From positions 6,510,001-6,574,000 of the forward strand of contig OX638372.1 of the NCBI GenBank assembly GCA_951812925.1: 64,000 bases of DNA, written 5' to 3'. The position numbers were made by a program, and so were the translations under genes. The stretch's first letter is position 1. Each line of letters begins with the position of its first letter. The notes under the pieces are model-generated. The model ran no database searches, was not told where the DNA came from, and saw nothing but the letters and a program-made list of their open reading frames with translations. This DNA comes from Calliopum simillimum (lineage: Eukaryota > Arthropoda > Insecta > Diptera > Lauxaniidae). Below are positions 1 through 10,655 of the stretch, piece after piece.

Positions 1-1109
1 CCCCTTTATAGACCAAATGCGATACGGTTTTATATAAAACATATTCTACTTGTGGATAACGATTTTTCCTAGGAGTCACTGGCGTATAACTTTGTAGATT
101 TAGTGTAAACCCGGAAGGTATGGCACCTTATTTGTTGAGCTTCTATAAAACCGGAATTAAAAAAGATTTTTATGGGAACTAAAAGCGAATATATTCTTGG
201 TTTAATTTAAAACAAAATTTAGGTCTTTAACTTAAAAAAAAAAAATAATTGAAAATATGTTTATTTTTCATTAAAAAAACAAAAAGGACAAATCACCCTA
301 GACTGGGTGGTTCGGCACCCAAAGTGGCTTTAAAGTTTTTGTCGTTAGAATTGTTGCATGTTTTCGTATAAGATGTACATATTTTTTGTGATCACATACG
401 GCACATTGCGCCTTGGATCCCATCATCTGGCTTAGTTGTTTTTGCATAGTCTTCTCCACATCCAACGCACCACATCAGATTCATCTTCGAATAATATTTA
501 CGACACCTTCATCAGAAGAACCATTACTAGTAACCACCTTCCGTTTATAAGTCCTCTATTTGTCTGCTGGACCACATTATCAGAAGGCGTTAGGATGCAT
601 GCCGCTTATTTTCTTATGTTCGGCTTAGAGTTTTTCAAAGTCGACTTTTGACTTAACTTCTTTTCTGGCGTGATTCAGGATTTCCATGGCATTTTCCAAA
701 ACATAAGCGAAAATCTCAAATTAATCAGGTAAAAATGATGAAGATTCATATAATCATATCCTGTCAGTCAAAATTCTGCGATTCTTAAGTGACTGTAAAT
801 TTAAGCGCTTCATATTTGTACTGCCAAATATCTTGCAACATGGAAAGGGAGAAATGGCACCTAAACCAAATTACCCTCATTAGCTGGGTGCCATTTTTCC
901 TTTTTTGCTGTATACCAAATAAAAATTTCACGAAACGAATAAACAAGGTCAATCGCGCTCGTATAGAATTACATTCAATTCTGCTTATTTTGATATTTGC
1001 ACCATATAACTGTTTCAATTACTAACCACTACAAATACTTAGCCATACAACTGAACTTAAATTTTTCCATAATTGAATGCTGCGAAAGGTGCAAGTATTG
1101 ACATTGAAA
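1..1109. other. Non-coding, no gene seen
   Basis: AT-rich sequence without a supported gene. The short open frames here have no recognisable protein features. The one structure I see is a 10-bp stem at 852-861 and 887-896 (AAATGGCACC and its complement) with a loop of about 25 bases. Relatives of its GGTGCCA motif appear in the tandem repeat that follows. Confidence 0.5.
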
Positions 1110-1490
1110 GGGGTGCCATATCATAAGTGGTGCCACATCTCTCGCTTATGTCCTAGACGATGATGGTGGCAAGGAACGTCGAAATAGAAGAAACACCTTT
1201 GAAGTAATGCTAACTATTGTTTTGTAGAAATGATGAAGTTCCCGTTTTGAAAGAAAGGGTTTTGAGAGGGGTGCCACATCTCCCGGGCTTGCCCTAGATG
1301 ATGATGGTGGCAAAGTATGTCGAAGTGGAAAAAATATCTCTGAAGGTATCGAAGTAATGCTAGAAAGAAAGGGTTTTCAAAGGGGTGCCACATCTCCTGG
1401 AATTACCCTAGTTGATGATATTGGCAAGTTATGTCCCTGAAGAATGAAGTAATGCAAAGTTGTAGAGGTGTTCCCATTCTAGAAGGAAAG
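1110..1490. repeat. Tandem repeat, about 3 units of 114-143 bp
   Basis: The motif GTGCCACATCTC recurs near 1129, 1271 and 1385. Each time it is followed by a CCTAG(A/T)xGATGAT block, a TGGCAA block, a GAAGTAATGC block and a GAAAGAAAGGGTTTT block. The second unit lacks about 28 bases found in the first and third. The units are diverged, so this is an old minisatellite-like array. Confidence 0.75.
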
Positions 1491-3163
1491 TATTTTATTC
1501 GGTGTATCGATTAAAGTTTTATCAATGCACTCTTTCAGACTGCAAATACTAACACAAAGAAGTTTTAGTATTTTTTTTTTTTTTATTTTATTTTTTATGA
1601 AGTGTTAACTACAGGTTTGTAAACTTTAGAATTTCCGTTCCAGTTTTGGCATTACAAAATTTTTGGGAGATAAGTTAAATTTTCTGCTTAGAAAGTATTC
1701 GAAACAGTTCATTTAAATAATAAAAAGAAACATAAAATGGCATTACAACAAATAGGGGTAAAAAAAAAATCACAGAAATTTCTGAAAAAGTGTGACGTCG
1801 AGGTGGCAGTTGGTTGGGGTGGTAGGCAAAATGAGACAAATAAAAACTTACATATATATGCACATGAAAAAACAAAATGGCTGACTCTTCGGTGGTTTTG
1901 CAATGTGTTTTTTTATTATTATATATTTTCTTCATTTTTTACGTTTATTATTCATGAGAATTTCAATTTTTCTTTTTTGTCTTGCTTTCTTTTCAAATGA
2001 TGTACATACATATAAACCTATCTAGGTGAGTACATACATGAGTACAGAAAAACAAACAAAGTAAAACAGCAAAAAAAAAAAAAAGACCAGTAAGCCGAGA
2101 AAATATAATATAAAGCTTGATAATGTCGAGTTGCTTATATAATACGATAGATTTTCGCAAATATGGACGCTTTAAAAGTTGCACAAATAAAACTCTTAGA
2201 ACTTAAAAAAATACAACAAAAATTTGTATCTCGAGTAAAAGAAGTTAATTTGTTGATGGCTTAAATACTTTTGAATAAGTTAGTATGTAATATTCAAAAA
2301 CTTAATGATAAAAAATGCACTTTAACATAGTAATGACCCTGTATATCGTATATACAAAGCTTCTGCATACATACATATACTAAGTACATGCATGTGTATG
2401 TGCATGCATACGTGCAACCTATTTAAAGTTTATGGAAACTGTAAGATGGCGGCGCATATTGGAAAATGTCATTTAACTGGAGTGCATATAAGAGAGGGTT
2501 TTGTGGGTGGGCTAGCTGACGTTGGAGGTTAGGTGGATGCTGGCTGTTAGTTCTGTATGTACTTGGAAAAACTTGTGGCAAACAGCTATTGTTCATTTGC
2601 TCATGTTTCGTTGTTGACACTCCTAAAAATATGCTACATTTTTTAATTTTTTTTTTTTGTTGAAAATGCCTTTTTAAAATAAAATTCTAAGCTTTATTGT
2701 AAAAAATTTAATGAAATGTATTTAACATTTATTATTTTAACGTAAATACATATATGTATGTAGATATATCTTTTTAATAAAAACCATCAACAAGTTTACA
2801 TAGAAACTGGGAGATGCACTATAAAAGAAATGAAAATTCAACATTTCATCAGATACTTGTAGTACATACTTCAAGTTATGAATGTGTGTAATATTTTCCT
2901 TTCTAAAAAAAAGTAAAATAATCAGATTTTTACAACTTAAACACGCACTCATGTTTTCCAATTAAAACAAAAAGAAATATTTAATTTTCATATTTCTTTT
3001 TGCAACAAAAAAATTAAAGAAAATGTATAAAAGAGTTTATTTTTAATTCAAGCACACACAGAGTGTGTATTTTGCAAGCATAGTTTAAAATTCTTTCGCA
3101 TACTTCCTTTAGAAAGTCCTAAAGCATTTTGCTTTAGGTAAGTTTTTTAGTCCTCTTACAGTT
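1491..3163. other. Non-coding AT-rich sequence
   Basis: No supported gene. It contains poly-A/T tracts, TACATA-type microsatellite stretches around 2000-2040 and 2340-2420, and weak open frames on both strands with low-complexity products. Confidence 0.5.
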
Positions 3164-3470
3164 CTCATGTGAAGTTGGCTCCGGAATTTTCGAAAACCGA
3201 AATTTGTTTTAGAGTTCTGAGTCCATTGGGAATAGTTCTAGAGTTCTTTAACAAAATTTATTGCCGTTTCTGGCTCAGCGCTGCTTGTTACGTAGGGAAG
3301 ATCTGATAACCCTTTTGAGCTCACAAAAAACAATTCTGGAGTTTTTTTTTTTTTGGTCGATAATTTTCTCAAAAAAGAAAAACCAAAAAAAAAATTTAAA
3401 CAGTTCTACAGCAAATCCTTGAGACACTTTTTCAAAATATGTGCTCTTTTCATATGAATCGCTAAATAAG
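3164..3470. repeat. Dispersed repeat, copy 1
   Basis: The block starting CTCATGTGAAGTTGGCTCCG matches the block at 23737 in the same orientation. The following TTTTCGAAAACCGAA, TTAGAGTTCTG and GAATAGTTCT segments are shared. Similarity fades after about 100 bp. This is an interspersed repeat family of unknown class. Confidence 0.65.
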
Positions 3471-3508
3471 GTTTAATCGGTCACCCAGAAAAAAAAAAAA
3501 AAAAAAAA

Positions 3509-4748
3509 CTAGTAAGGGTGTAACGTTTGGCCTGGCCAAAAATTAAATACCCTAGACTGAAGTGTTTTGAAAATTTTGCTTGTATTGCAGGGCCTTCATA
3601 TTCGGATTAGTTTAGTTTTTGCTTAGATCTTGCGTTGAACATTCCAAGTTTATATGCGAAATTTGGTTGCACAGAATTTTGAAAATGTTGCTTGTATGGG
3701 CGGTACCACGCCCTCTTGTCCGAATCAACCAAGTTAATGATTAGAGTTTGCATTTACTATTCTTAGTATCTGTGTAAAAATTTGTAGCCTCTTATACGAT
3801 AATTGATTACCTTAACGCATTACTTGAATGTTAAAACATTTTAAATATTACAAGTAATGCAATAAATAATGAAATAATTTTTCAGTTACGTGTAATGCAA
3901 TGGGTAATGTGAGAATATGAATCATTTCGAAAGTTTTTCACTTAAGATTTTTTGATTTTTAAGTCATTTTGACGTAAATAAATAGTAAAAAGATAATATT
4001 TCAGAAAATGTTTCCAATGATGAACTTTTGGCCCAAAACAGAATCCTTTATATCTTTAACGACCTAATACATTGATTCAGTACTTATAAACGCAAAAGTA
4101 ACTCAGAAAGTAATCGATTCAAATAATTTTTTCGATTACTTGATCGATTACATGTAAGCCAGTGTTATATTAGGGCAATCGATTACGCCCAATGACATGC
4201 ATGTATTAAAATAATGCCTTATGTAACCCAGAAAGTAATCGATGGAAACAATTTTTTAGATTACTCGACCGATTACATGTAAACGAAGATTTTACTGGGA
4301 TTATCTCAAAAAACGCTTTCAGAATATCATTTTGAAACTTTTACTTATATGGGACATGCCACGCCCTCTAGTCCGAAATCAACTAGTTTTCGCCTAGAGC
4401 TTCTAGCTACTATCACTAGTATTCAAGTCTATTTTGATTGCATTATCGTGAATAATGCTCTTGAAATTGCGTTTTGAATAAATTTTTTGTATGGGCTGTA
4501 GGCGTGTCCGTTGACCGATCTTGCTCGTTTTCAATCCCACGAGCTAACTTTTACGACAAAGCCAGTGTACCAAATTTTATCTAATTATCTTGCTTAGTTT
4601 TCCCGTAAAAAATATTTCCATGCACAGACAGACACCCAGCCAGCCAGACAGACTTTATATACTTTATATTTTTCTATACCTGCCACGTCTCCTCCACTGC
4701 ATTACAAACGGAAGGACAAAGTGAATATACCCTGGGTGTAGGGTATAA
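3509..4748 (-). mobile_element. DINE-1-like (Helitron-related) element, copy 1, with internal insertion
   Basis: Read on the minus strand the element ends in CTAG (3509-3512), preceded by a hairpin TTTGGCC-x-GGCCAAA at 3526-3540. A 3' hairpin followed by a CTRR terminus is the hallmark of Helitrons. The other end has the GGGTATA motif and tracts close to the known DINE-1/INE-1 sequence. Repeated GGTGCCACGCCCTC-type segments match the copies at 14353 and 43786. It has no coding capacity and is non-autonomous. It is about twice the length of the 14353 copy because some 500 bp are inserted between roughly 3790 and 4295. Confidence 0.75.
4095..4285. repeat. Tandem duplication inside the insertion, 125-bp period
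   Basis: Two units, near 4098 and 4223, share CAGAAAGTAATCGAT, AATTTTTT, GATTAC and GATTACATGTAA. The ATCGATTAC motif recurs several times. A related GGTTACGCCCAATGACA segment occurs near 61696. It lies within the segment that is extra in this DINE-1-like copy, so it probably belongs to a second element nested in the first. Confidence 0.6.
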
Positions 4749-7074
4749 GAAATGTATCGTAGAGGAGTTCAATATTTTCTGGTGCATTTTCTGCTGACAG
4801 AGCGTTAGAATTGACGTTTCCATATATAGAGTGCATTTTAAAGAGGATACGACATTTCGGCGAATAAATTTTCTTCTGGAAAAATTAGAGTTTTTATCAT
4901 GACCAGGTTTCTTTTTTTTTTTTTATTTTTTTTTTTAATTATTTTGGGTTAGGTTTTTTTTTCTTAATTTTATTTCGAAATTTTTTTTTTCTCAATTTAT
5001 TTTTAATTTCGGCATAAAAAGTTGCTTATCACCTTCCGAAGTTTATTTTTTTGTGCAACTTTTTTGTTTAATTTAGTTTTGTATGCGCACTTGTATTTAT
5101 CATACATCAAAATGACAAATAAATAAATTTTTACATACATACATACATATGAGAGTAAATGTGTACAGGAATTAAAATAAGTGCTGACGGCAACAGCAAC
5201 AGTAATAACAACTGTTAAAATGAATGCAAATTATAAAACATAATAATAAAAATGCAAAATTTAAATAAATAAAAACAAATGTCAAGGTGACATTCGCAAC
5301 AAAACAAAAAAACAAAATATTTAATTTATAATTTATATATATATATAATTTAAACATTCATACATATGAACAATGAGCTTAAAAATACATTTATTTAAAC
5401 ATTCGTACATTAAATGCTATATTGATTACCACACGTTAAAACAGCAGTCTAATATAAAAATTCAATATTTAATTATTTATTTGTTCTTTTAATGTTACAC
5501 AATAAATCAAAACAGCTGTCAAAATAATTTCATACCAAATTATGCAAAAAAAACGGTTTAAATTTTCTGATAATGAGGGGGGGGGGCTAATAAATATTTA
5601 AATGATAACAAACTTAAGACCTCTTTCCGTAGTTTACAGCTAATAAGGATAATCTCTTCGTTCCTACGTTGGGTGCTCCTAGCAAGCTAAACTTCCAGCG
5701 CATTCTAAAATTTGTATATTTTGTTTAGCGTAAAACTTTCGATTTTTTCAAAAAACTTTAAATTATAAATTTAAATACCATGTACGAAATTTATGACTTT
5801 GACCCTAAGTGCTCTCTAGAATCTTATCAACAGTAGATCAACAAAAATTTTTACATGTTGAGAAGACACATCAGTTCGAATGTGTTGATAGAGAACATCT
5901 GTGGCAACGCATTACAGTAGCTGAAGTCAACAGTACTTAAAAACCACGCGAAAACGTACTTAATAGAGGTTTCACTCAAATAAACTGAATAATTGGTCTT
6001 AACTCCTTTTGTCTTCAGTTGACTTGAGCTACTTTAATGTGTAGCCACTAATACTATGTACATCTGCTTGTAAGAAAATTACGTTATAATTTTAAAGTAA
6101 ACATTAATAAAAAACAAAGTTATAAATAACTTAATTGCATTTATTTTAAATAAACAGAAGTAGTTTTTCTTCTCAGTTTATTTTTCTTTATGTAGGTGTC
6201 AGTTTAAAAATATTCACTTGAAATATTTAAAAATAATATTAAATTGAAATTCTTTTATACATATGTATTTACAAATGTATTTATGTAGCTGCGTTAATTT
6301 CTAAGTATATTAATACATTTTGTTGATAATCTCACATATTTGTGAGTCAAAAGTTATTACAAATAGAATGATTTAAGTGCAAAATATACACATTATCAGC
6401 ATCCAAATTGCACAGTTTATTTATGGGACTATAAACATATGTATGTATAGTGTTACTATACATATGTACTGATGTACATACATAGTTTTGTTTATTTGAA
6501 ATGTTAATTTGTTGTAAAATATAAATATTGTTTACAATCTAAGCTATTAAATACTGTCAAATGGAATATTTAACATTTCTGATTAGTTAGGTTTTAATGA
6601 ATACTATTGTAATTTTTTTTTATGTTTAACAGACTTAATTTTCCTTAAAAAAATTAAGTTCTAGTAGCAAACGAACAAACTTTTGCGCATAACACCCAAT
6701 GGAATGCGTCTAAATCAATTAAAAATTTTGCTGAAATAAAGCACAAGTACTCGAGAGAATTGGCAATGCTGCCAAAAAGATAAATTATATTTTTTATAAG
6801 CAAAATTACTACAAATTTTATTTATGATTTCTGCAAGCGACACAGAAAGTTTATTTGGCAGTACTTATTCTTCAGAAGTCAAACTTTTTAACCAGCCATC
6901 AGATAAGTAAAGTTCGAAAGTTTTGTATGCGCTAAACATGATCTCATGTTCAGTTACTCTTCCGGATTGTAAGATCTTAGTAAAAACTTAAAAGTGTAAT
7001 GCAATGTAAGCTCACATCAACAGCAATTTCTTTAGTTGATTTAATGAATAAATACCACATTTACGAGGGGCCTA
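4749..7074. other. Non-coding AT-rich sequence
   Basis: No supported gene. It has long T tracts (4909-5010), TACATA repeats near 5136-5150, a run of eight G at about 5577-5586 and scattered CATATG/GTATGT microsatellite. I see no splice-flanked coding segment and no transposon termini. Confidence 0.5.
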
Positions 7075-8336
7075 ACAAAAGTTCGCTTAGTAGAGTTGAA
7101 AAAAAAAAAAAAACAAGATAAAAAATTTTTTAAATTTATAAGTTTATTCTTCATCTGTTTGTATTTTTTCAACGTAATCGCCATTTATTTTGATACATTT
7201 TTGAAGTCGATAAATCCATCTTGAAAAACAGTCTTCAAAATCGGCTTTTTGCAGTTTTACAATTTCATCACTAACCGCATTTATTATCTCCTCATTGCTG
7301 TTGAAGACTCTCCGTCTCAAATTTGTTTTTATTTTTGGAAACAACCAGAAGTCACAAGGCGCTAGATATGAAGAATAAAGTGCTGGACGAATTTCTTCGA
7401 CGCCTGAAAGCGCAATAAAATCGGTCGTTTTCTCAGCAATGTGCGCTGGCGCATTATCGAGATGAAGAAAGTAGTGACGTAGCTCCTTTTTTGGCGTTTT
7501 CCCAAAAACTTTGTAAAACTTTTGGTAATCAGGTTTCAGTATACCACTAATCAGTAACCGTCTGACCTTTTTTCAAAGGAATAGCAGCTACAACTTTCTC
7601 TCTGGTGAAGTAAACATCATTACTTTTGTTGCTGACTTTTGTTGCTTTAACAGGTGGATTTGCACCTTCTGGGCTCCATACCATGGATTGTTGTTTGGTT
7701 TCAGGGTCGTACTTGTAAAACCATGCTTCATCACCTGTTACAATTTTCTTGAAAGTGTTAGACTCTCCGTTTTTGAATTGTTCAAGAAAATATGCGTCTT
7801 TTTGAGCATCACTTAAAATTCTAGGAACCCATCGTGCAGATTTCTTCGTGTATCCAAGATCATTTTTTAATATTCACAATACAGCCATGGCATTCAAGCC
7901 CAGTTCCTCAGCAATGATTTCCTGGGTCAGTCTTGGATCTTCGTCAATTTTAGACTTCACCATCGCTACACTTGCACAATCAGCCAAAGATTTTGGGTGG
8001 CCTTCTCGAGGTTCGTCCCCCACAGAAAAATTACCTATCTGGAATCTTCAGAACCAAAAGGAATGGTGCATTAACTTGAAATGCTATTTAGAATTGACTA
8101 AATATTTCCACAGGCTTGAGCTTACGTCGAAATCCAAAAAGAATAGCAAACCGAATCCCTTGCTGGCACTGGAATATCTGCTGACATTGTTTCACGTATT
8201 TTACGTTTTCTTCCCTCCATTTTGACCGATCTTTCTGAAAATTAAAATGATATATCGTCAGACTATAACAAATAGTACGCAATTTTTTGATTTACTAAAA
8301 AATTTATAACATGACACCTACTAAGCGAACTTTTGT
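7075..8336 (-). mobile_element. mariner-family transposon, degenerate
   Basis: The ends are inverted repeats of about 20 bp: ACAAAAGTTCGCTTAGTAG at the left and its complement ending at 8336. A TA target duplication sits on each side (7073-7074 and 8337-8338). The length of about 1.26 kb is that of full-length mariner elements. The transposase is on the minus strand and is broken. Confidence 0.88.
7144..8231 (-). pseudogene. mariner transposase (DD34D), frameshifted
   Basis: This is a mariner transposase, which cuts and pastes the element at TA sites. Reading from about 8231 downward, the frame opens with MEGRKRKI but shifts within the helix-turn-helix region. The catalytic core is still readable in pieces: a GDEAWFY block near 7735, an HLDNAPAH block near 7460, and an APCDFW block that follows 34 residues after the second Asp, giving the DD34D signature. 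The last 66 residues (7144-7344) are intact, with FPKIK, FNSNEE and the closing GDYVEK typical of the family. At least two frameshifts make it non-functional. Upstream in-frame stops near the third block are also present. Confidence 0.85.
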
Positions 8337-9235
8337 TAGAGTAATAGTTAGTATACAAATCTTCAAATTGGCGAAATTTAGATGGTTATATGTAAATGAA
8401 GTTATTCCTTTGCTTTAGAAGATAGAAACAGCCACCAAGTTTAGAAGATGAAAGACCATTTACAGACGGTCTTGCCAAAGACAAACTAATCAAATGGCAT
8501 CGTTTAAACTGCAACTCTTTGATGCAAACTTCCAATTGTCAGTTTGAGCGAAGGTAATTTTTGAATTTTTAAAATAATTGGGTTTTAATGAAGACCTGTA
8601 AATGGTCTAAGGGTTAAAAGCCGGTAAATAAATTTAGAAAGTTTTTTGTTCCGAGTTGGTTGGAGTATCAATCTGTCGATCTGTTAAGCTGAAAACAATG
8701 TCATTAGGCCGCTCATCTTTTAACAATAATCAAAAAATACTTGGAATAATTTAGTTTTTTTTTTATAAATAAAGTCTTCTAGACAAAAAACGAAATACAT
8801 TCAGTTATCTTAAGAGTAAAAAATCGAGAAACCATATGGGTTATATTAAATAAAACGTTCGTTAGCAATATTTTAATATTTCGCATATAACTAAATTAAA
8901 AAAATAATAAAAAATAAATAAAACATCGATATTTAAAAACAAGGTTTCATATACCTATGGTTTTTATTAACAAAAAGGGTGGGATGCGCGGTTAAAAGAA
9001 ATAACAACGACAGCAGATACTCGTTGTCATACACGCGTTAAGATACTCGTTACTCCACACGTTCTTTCCCATTCGCAGCATTTTTATTGCGCAGTAGTTT
9101 TGGTTTTTTTTTTTTTAATTTTTATATATATTTTTGTCGATGTTTTCATAAAAACTCAAAAAGAGTACATACCAGAAGCTATTATATACAATCATGTATA
9201 TAAATAAATATTAACGTATGTAAGTTAAGTGCAAG
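8337..9235. other. Non-coding sequence
   Basis: No supported gene. It is AT-rich. A small cluster at 8990-9070 contains ACAACGACAGCAG and two GATACTCGTT repeats, a composition like that of the 5' regions at 16 kb and so possibly regulatory. Confidence 0.45.
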
Positions 9236-9246
9236 TATATAAAAGG
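9236..9246 (+). promoter_or_regulatory. TATA-box-like sequence
   Basis: TATATAAAAGG is a full match to the TATA consensus. No clear initiator lies about 30 bp downstream and no gene follows directly. In AT-rich fly DNA such a match can be chance, so this is a weak candidate for an upstream or alternative promoter. Confidence 0.2.
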
Positions 9247-9689
9247 CTTTGTTTTTTCCAACTGTATAGACAATATAGTGATATAGTAGCGTTAACTGTC
9301 CAAATGACTGTCTGTCTGTCTGACTTGACTAATTGACGCGCTGATTAACTGACTATTATTTAACGTCACACATCTCTACCCAAGAATATTTTTTTTTGTG
9401 ATAAGAAAGCAAAAAATGTTGAAAAAATACAGGAAATACAAATGTTTCTTTGTTAATTAGTAAATTCATTGTTTGAATTTTTATAAACTTTTCTTTTAAC
9501 GTTCACATATTCTTCCACATGGCAAGATGTAGATCAAAAACAAAAAGATTGAGAAACCATTTTTGTTCATGTGGCAATGATAATTTGTTAATTAATATTG
9601 ACACAAGTTGACGTCATGATTTTCAGAAAATGTTGCTTTTTCGATGTATCAAAATAAATTTCAATTTCTCTTGAATGTCGTTGATGAAG

Positions 9690-9905
9690 TTGCATATATC
9701 CCTTTTATGAAGTCATCATTGACATCTTTAAGTTTCACTTTCAGCTTTTCTGCACCGCTGTGACAGATAGGAGTAGTGCCAGCTAAAGGAGCAGGTCCTT
9801 TTTTGTCATCTTTATCAGATGATTTGTTATATTCTGCGACCGATGATCTTCTTCAAAAGCGGCACGGAGTACTTTTACCATTTTGATCTTGTTTTTTGTA
9901 GCCAT
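9690..9905 (-). pseudogene. Unassigned coding-like remnant
   Basis: On the minus strand an ATG at 9905 opens a Lys-rich frame (MATKNKIKMVKVLRAAFEED). It continues better in another frame as a charged 60-residue stretch containing KDDKKGPAPLAG and EKLKVKLKDVNDDF, then stops. The composition looks protein-coding and a frameshift separates the two parts. I do not recognise the family. It could be a decayed transposon or gene fragment, or chance. Confidence 0.2.
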
Positions 9906-9974
9906 GGTCCAGGGGTAAGCCGGAGGAAGCTATGAACTATTTTTCTAATTTTTTTAGGATAACCCTCAAAAGGC

Positions 9975-10480
9975 TGTTAACAGATAGGGGGTAGGTGTGC
10001 CAAGGCAAACTGTAAGGGGGGGGGGGACGGAAATAATAGGACCTAGTCATATATTTGACATATCTTGTGGTCATCCCGGGGCAGTAACAGCGAATTTTCA
10101 AAAATGTGGATTTTGTAGGGGTGCCCAAGATGGGTAGCAGATAGGGGGTAGATGTGTTAGAAAAAAATGTTCGCGGGGAAGAAATAATATTACATGGTCA
10201 TATATTTTATTCCTCCAGGGTTAAACCGGGGAAGCCCAAAAGAGTGGCAGAATGGGGATAGGTGTGTCAGGAGAAAATGTTGACGATGAAAAAATAATAG
10301 CAGCTTATGATACATTTTAACTACTTTGGAGTCATCCCGGGACAGTAACAGCGAATTTTCAAAAATGTGTGTGACCCCAAGAAGGGTGGTAGATACGTGG
10401 TAGGGGTGTTTCACAAAAATATTTGGGAGGAAAAAAATAATGAGACCTGGTTATATATTTTTAGGGGTCACCCCGCGAAG
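9975..10480. repeat. Degenerate tandem repeat, about 4 units of 113-157 bp
   Basis: A G-rich motif close to GATAGGGGGTAGGTGTG recurs near 9981, 10138, 10251 and 10390. A second motif, GTAACAGCGAATTTTCAAAA, is repeated at 10085 and 10345. Units also share GTCATCCCGGG and CATATATTTTA segments. The G-runs are on the + strand throughout, up to 11 G at about 10015-10025. Confidence 0.7.
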
Positions 10481-10520
10481 CTATTTTCGCGAAATTTTTA
10501 CCAACTTCCTCCTCTTTCAG

Positions 10521-10655
10521 GCCGATGCATGCGGTAAGTATTACCCCAATCCGATCGAGAACAAACTTTGGCACAATCATTTTTATACAGAACCTAACAA
10601 AAACTGGCCCATGGAAGATGAGGAAAACTTCGAAAAAGTTAGAAGCTTAAGATAA
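10521..10655 (+). other. Possible orphan coding segment behind an acceptor-like site
   Basis: A good acceptor (CCTCCTCTTTCAG, ending 10520) is followed by 44 open codons. They contain YYPNPIENKLW and NWPMEDEENFEKV and end at a TAA. The product is acidic and of non-low-complexity composition. I do not recognise it and no matching upstream exon is evident. It may be a gene fragment carried by a repeat, or chance. Confidence 0.2.

Noticed and set aside
7848..8225. 125-codon + strand frame
   Set aside because: It is the antisense of the mariner transposase remnant.
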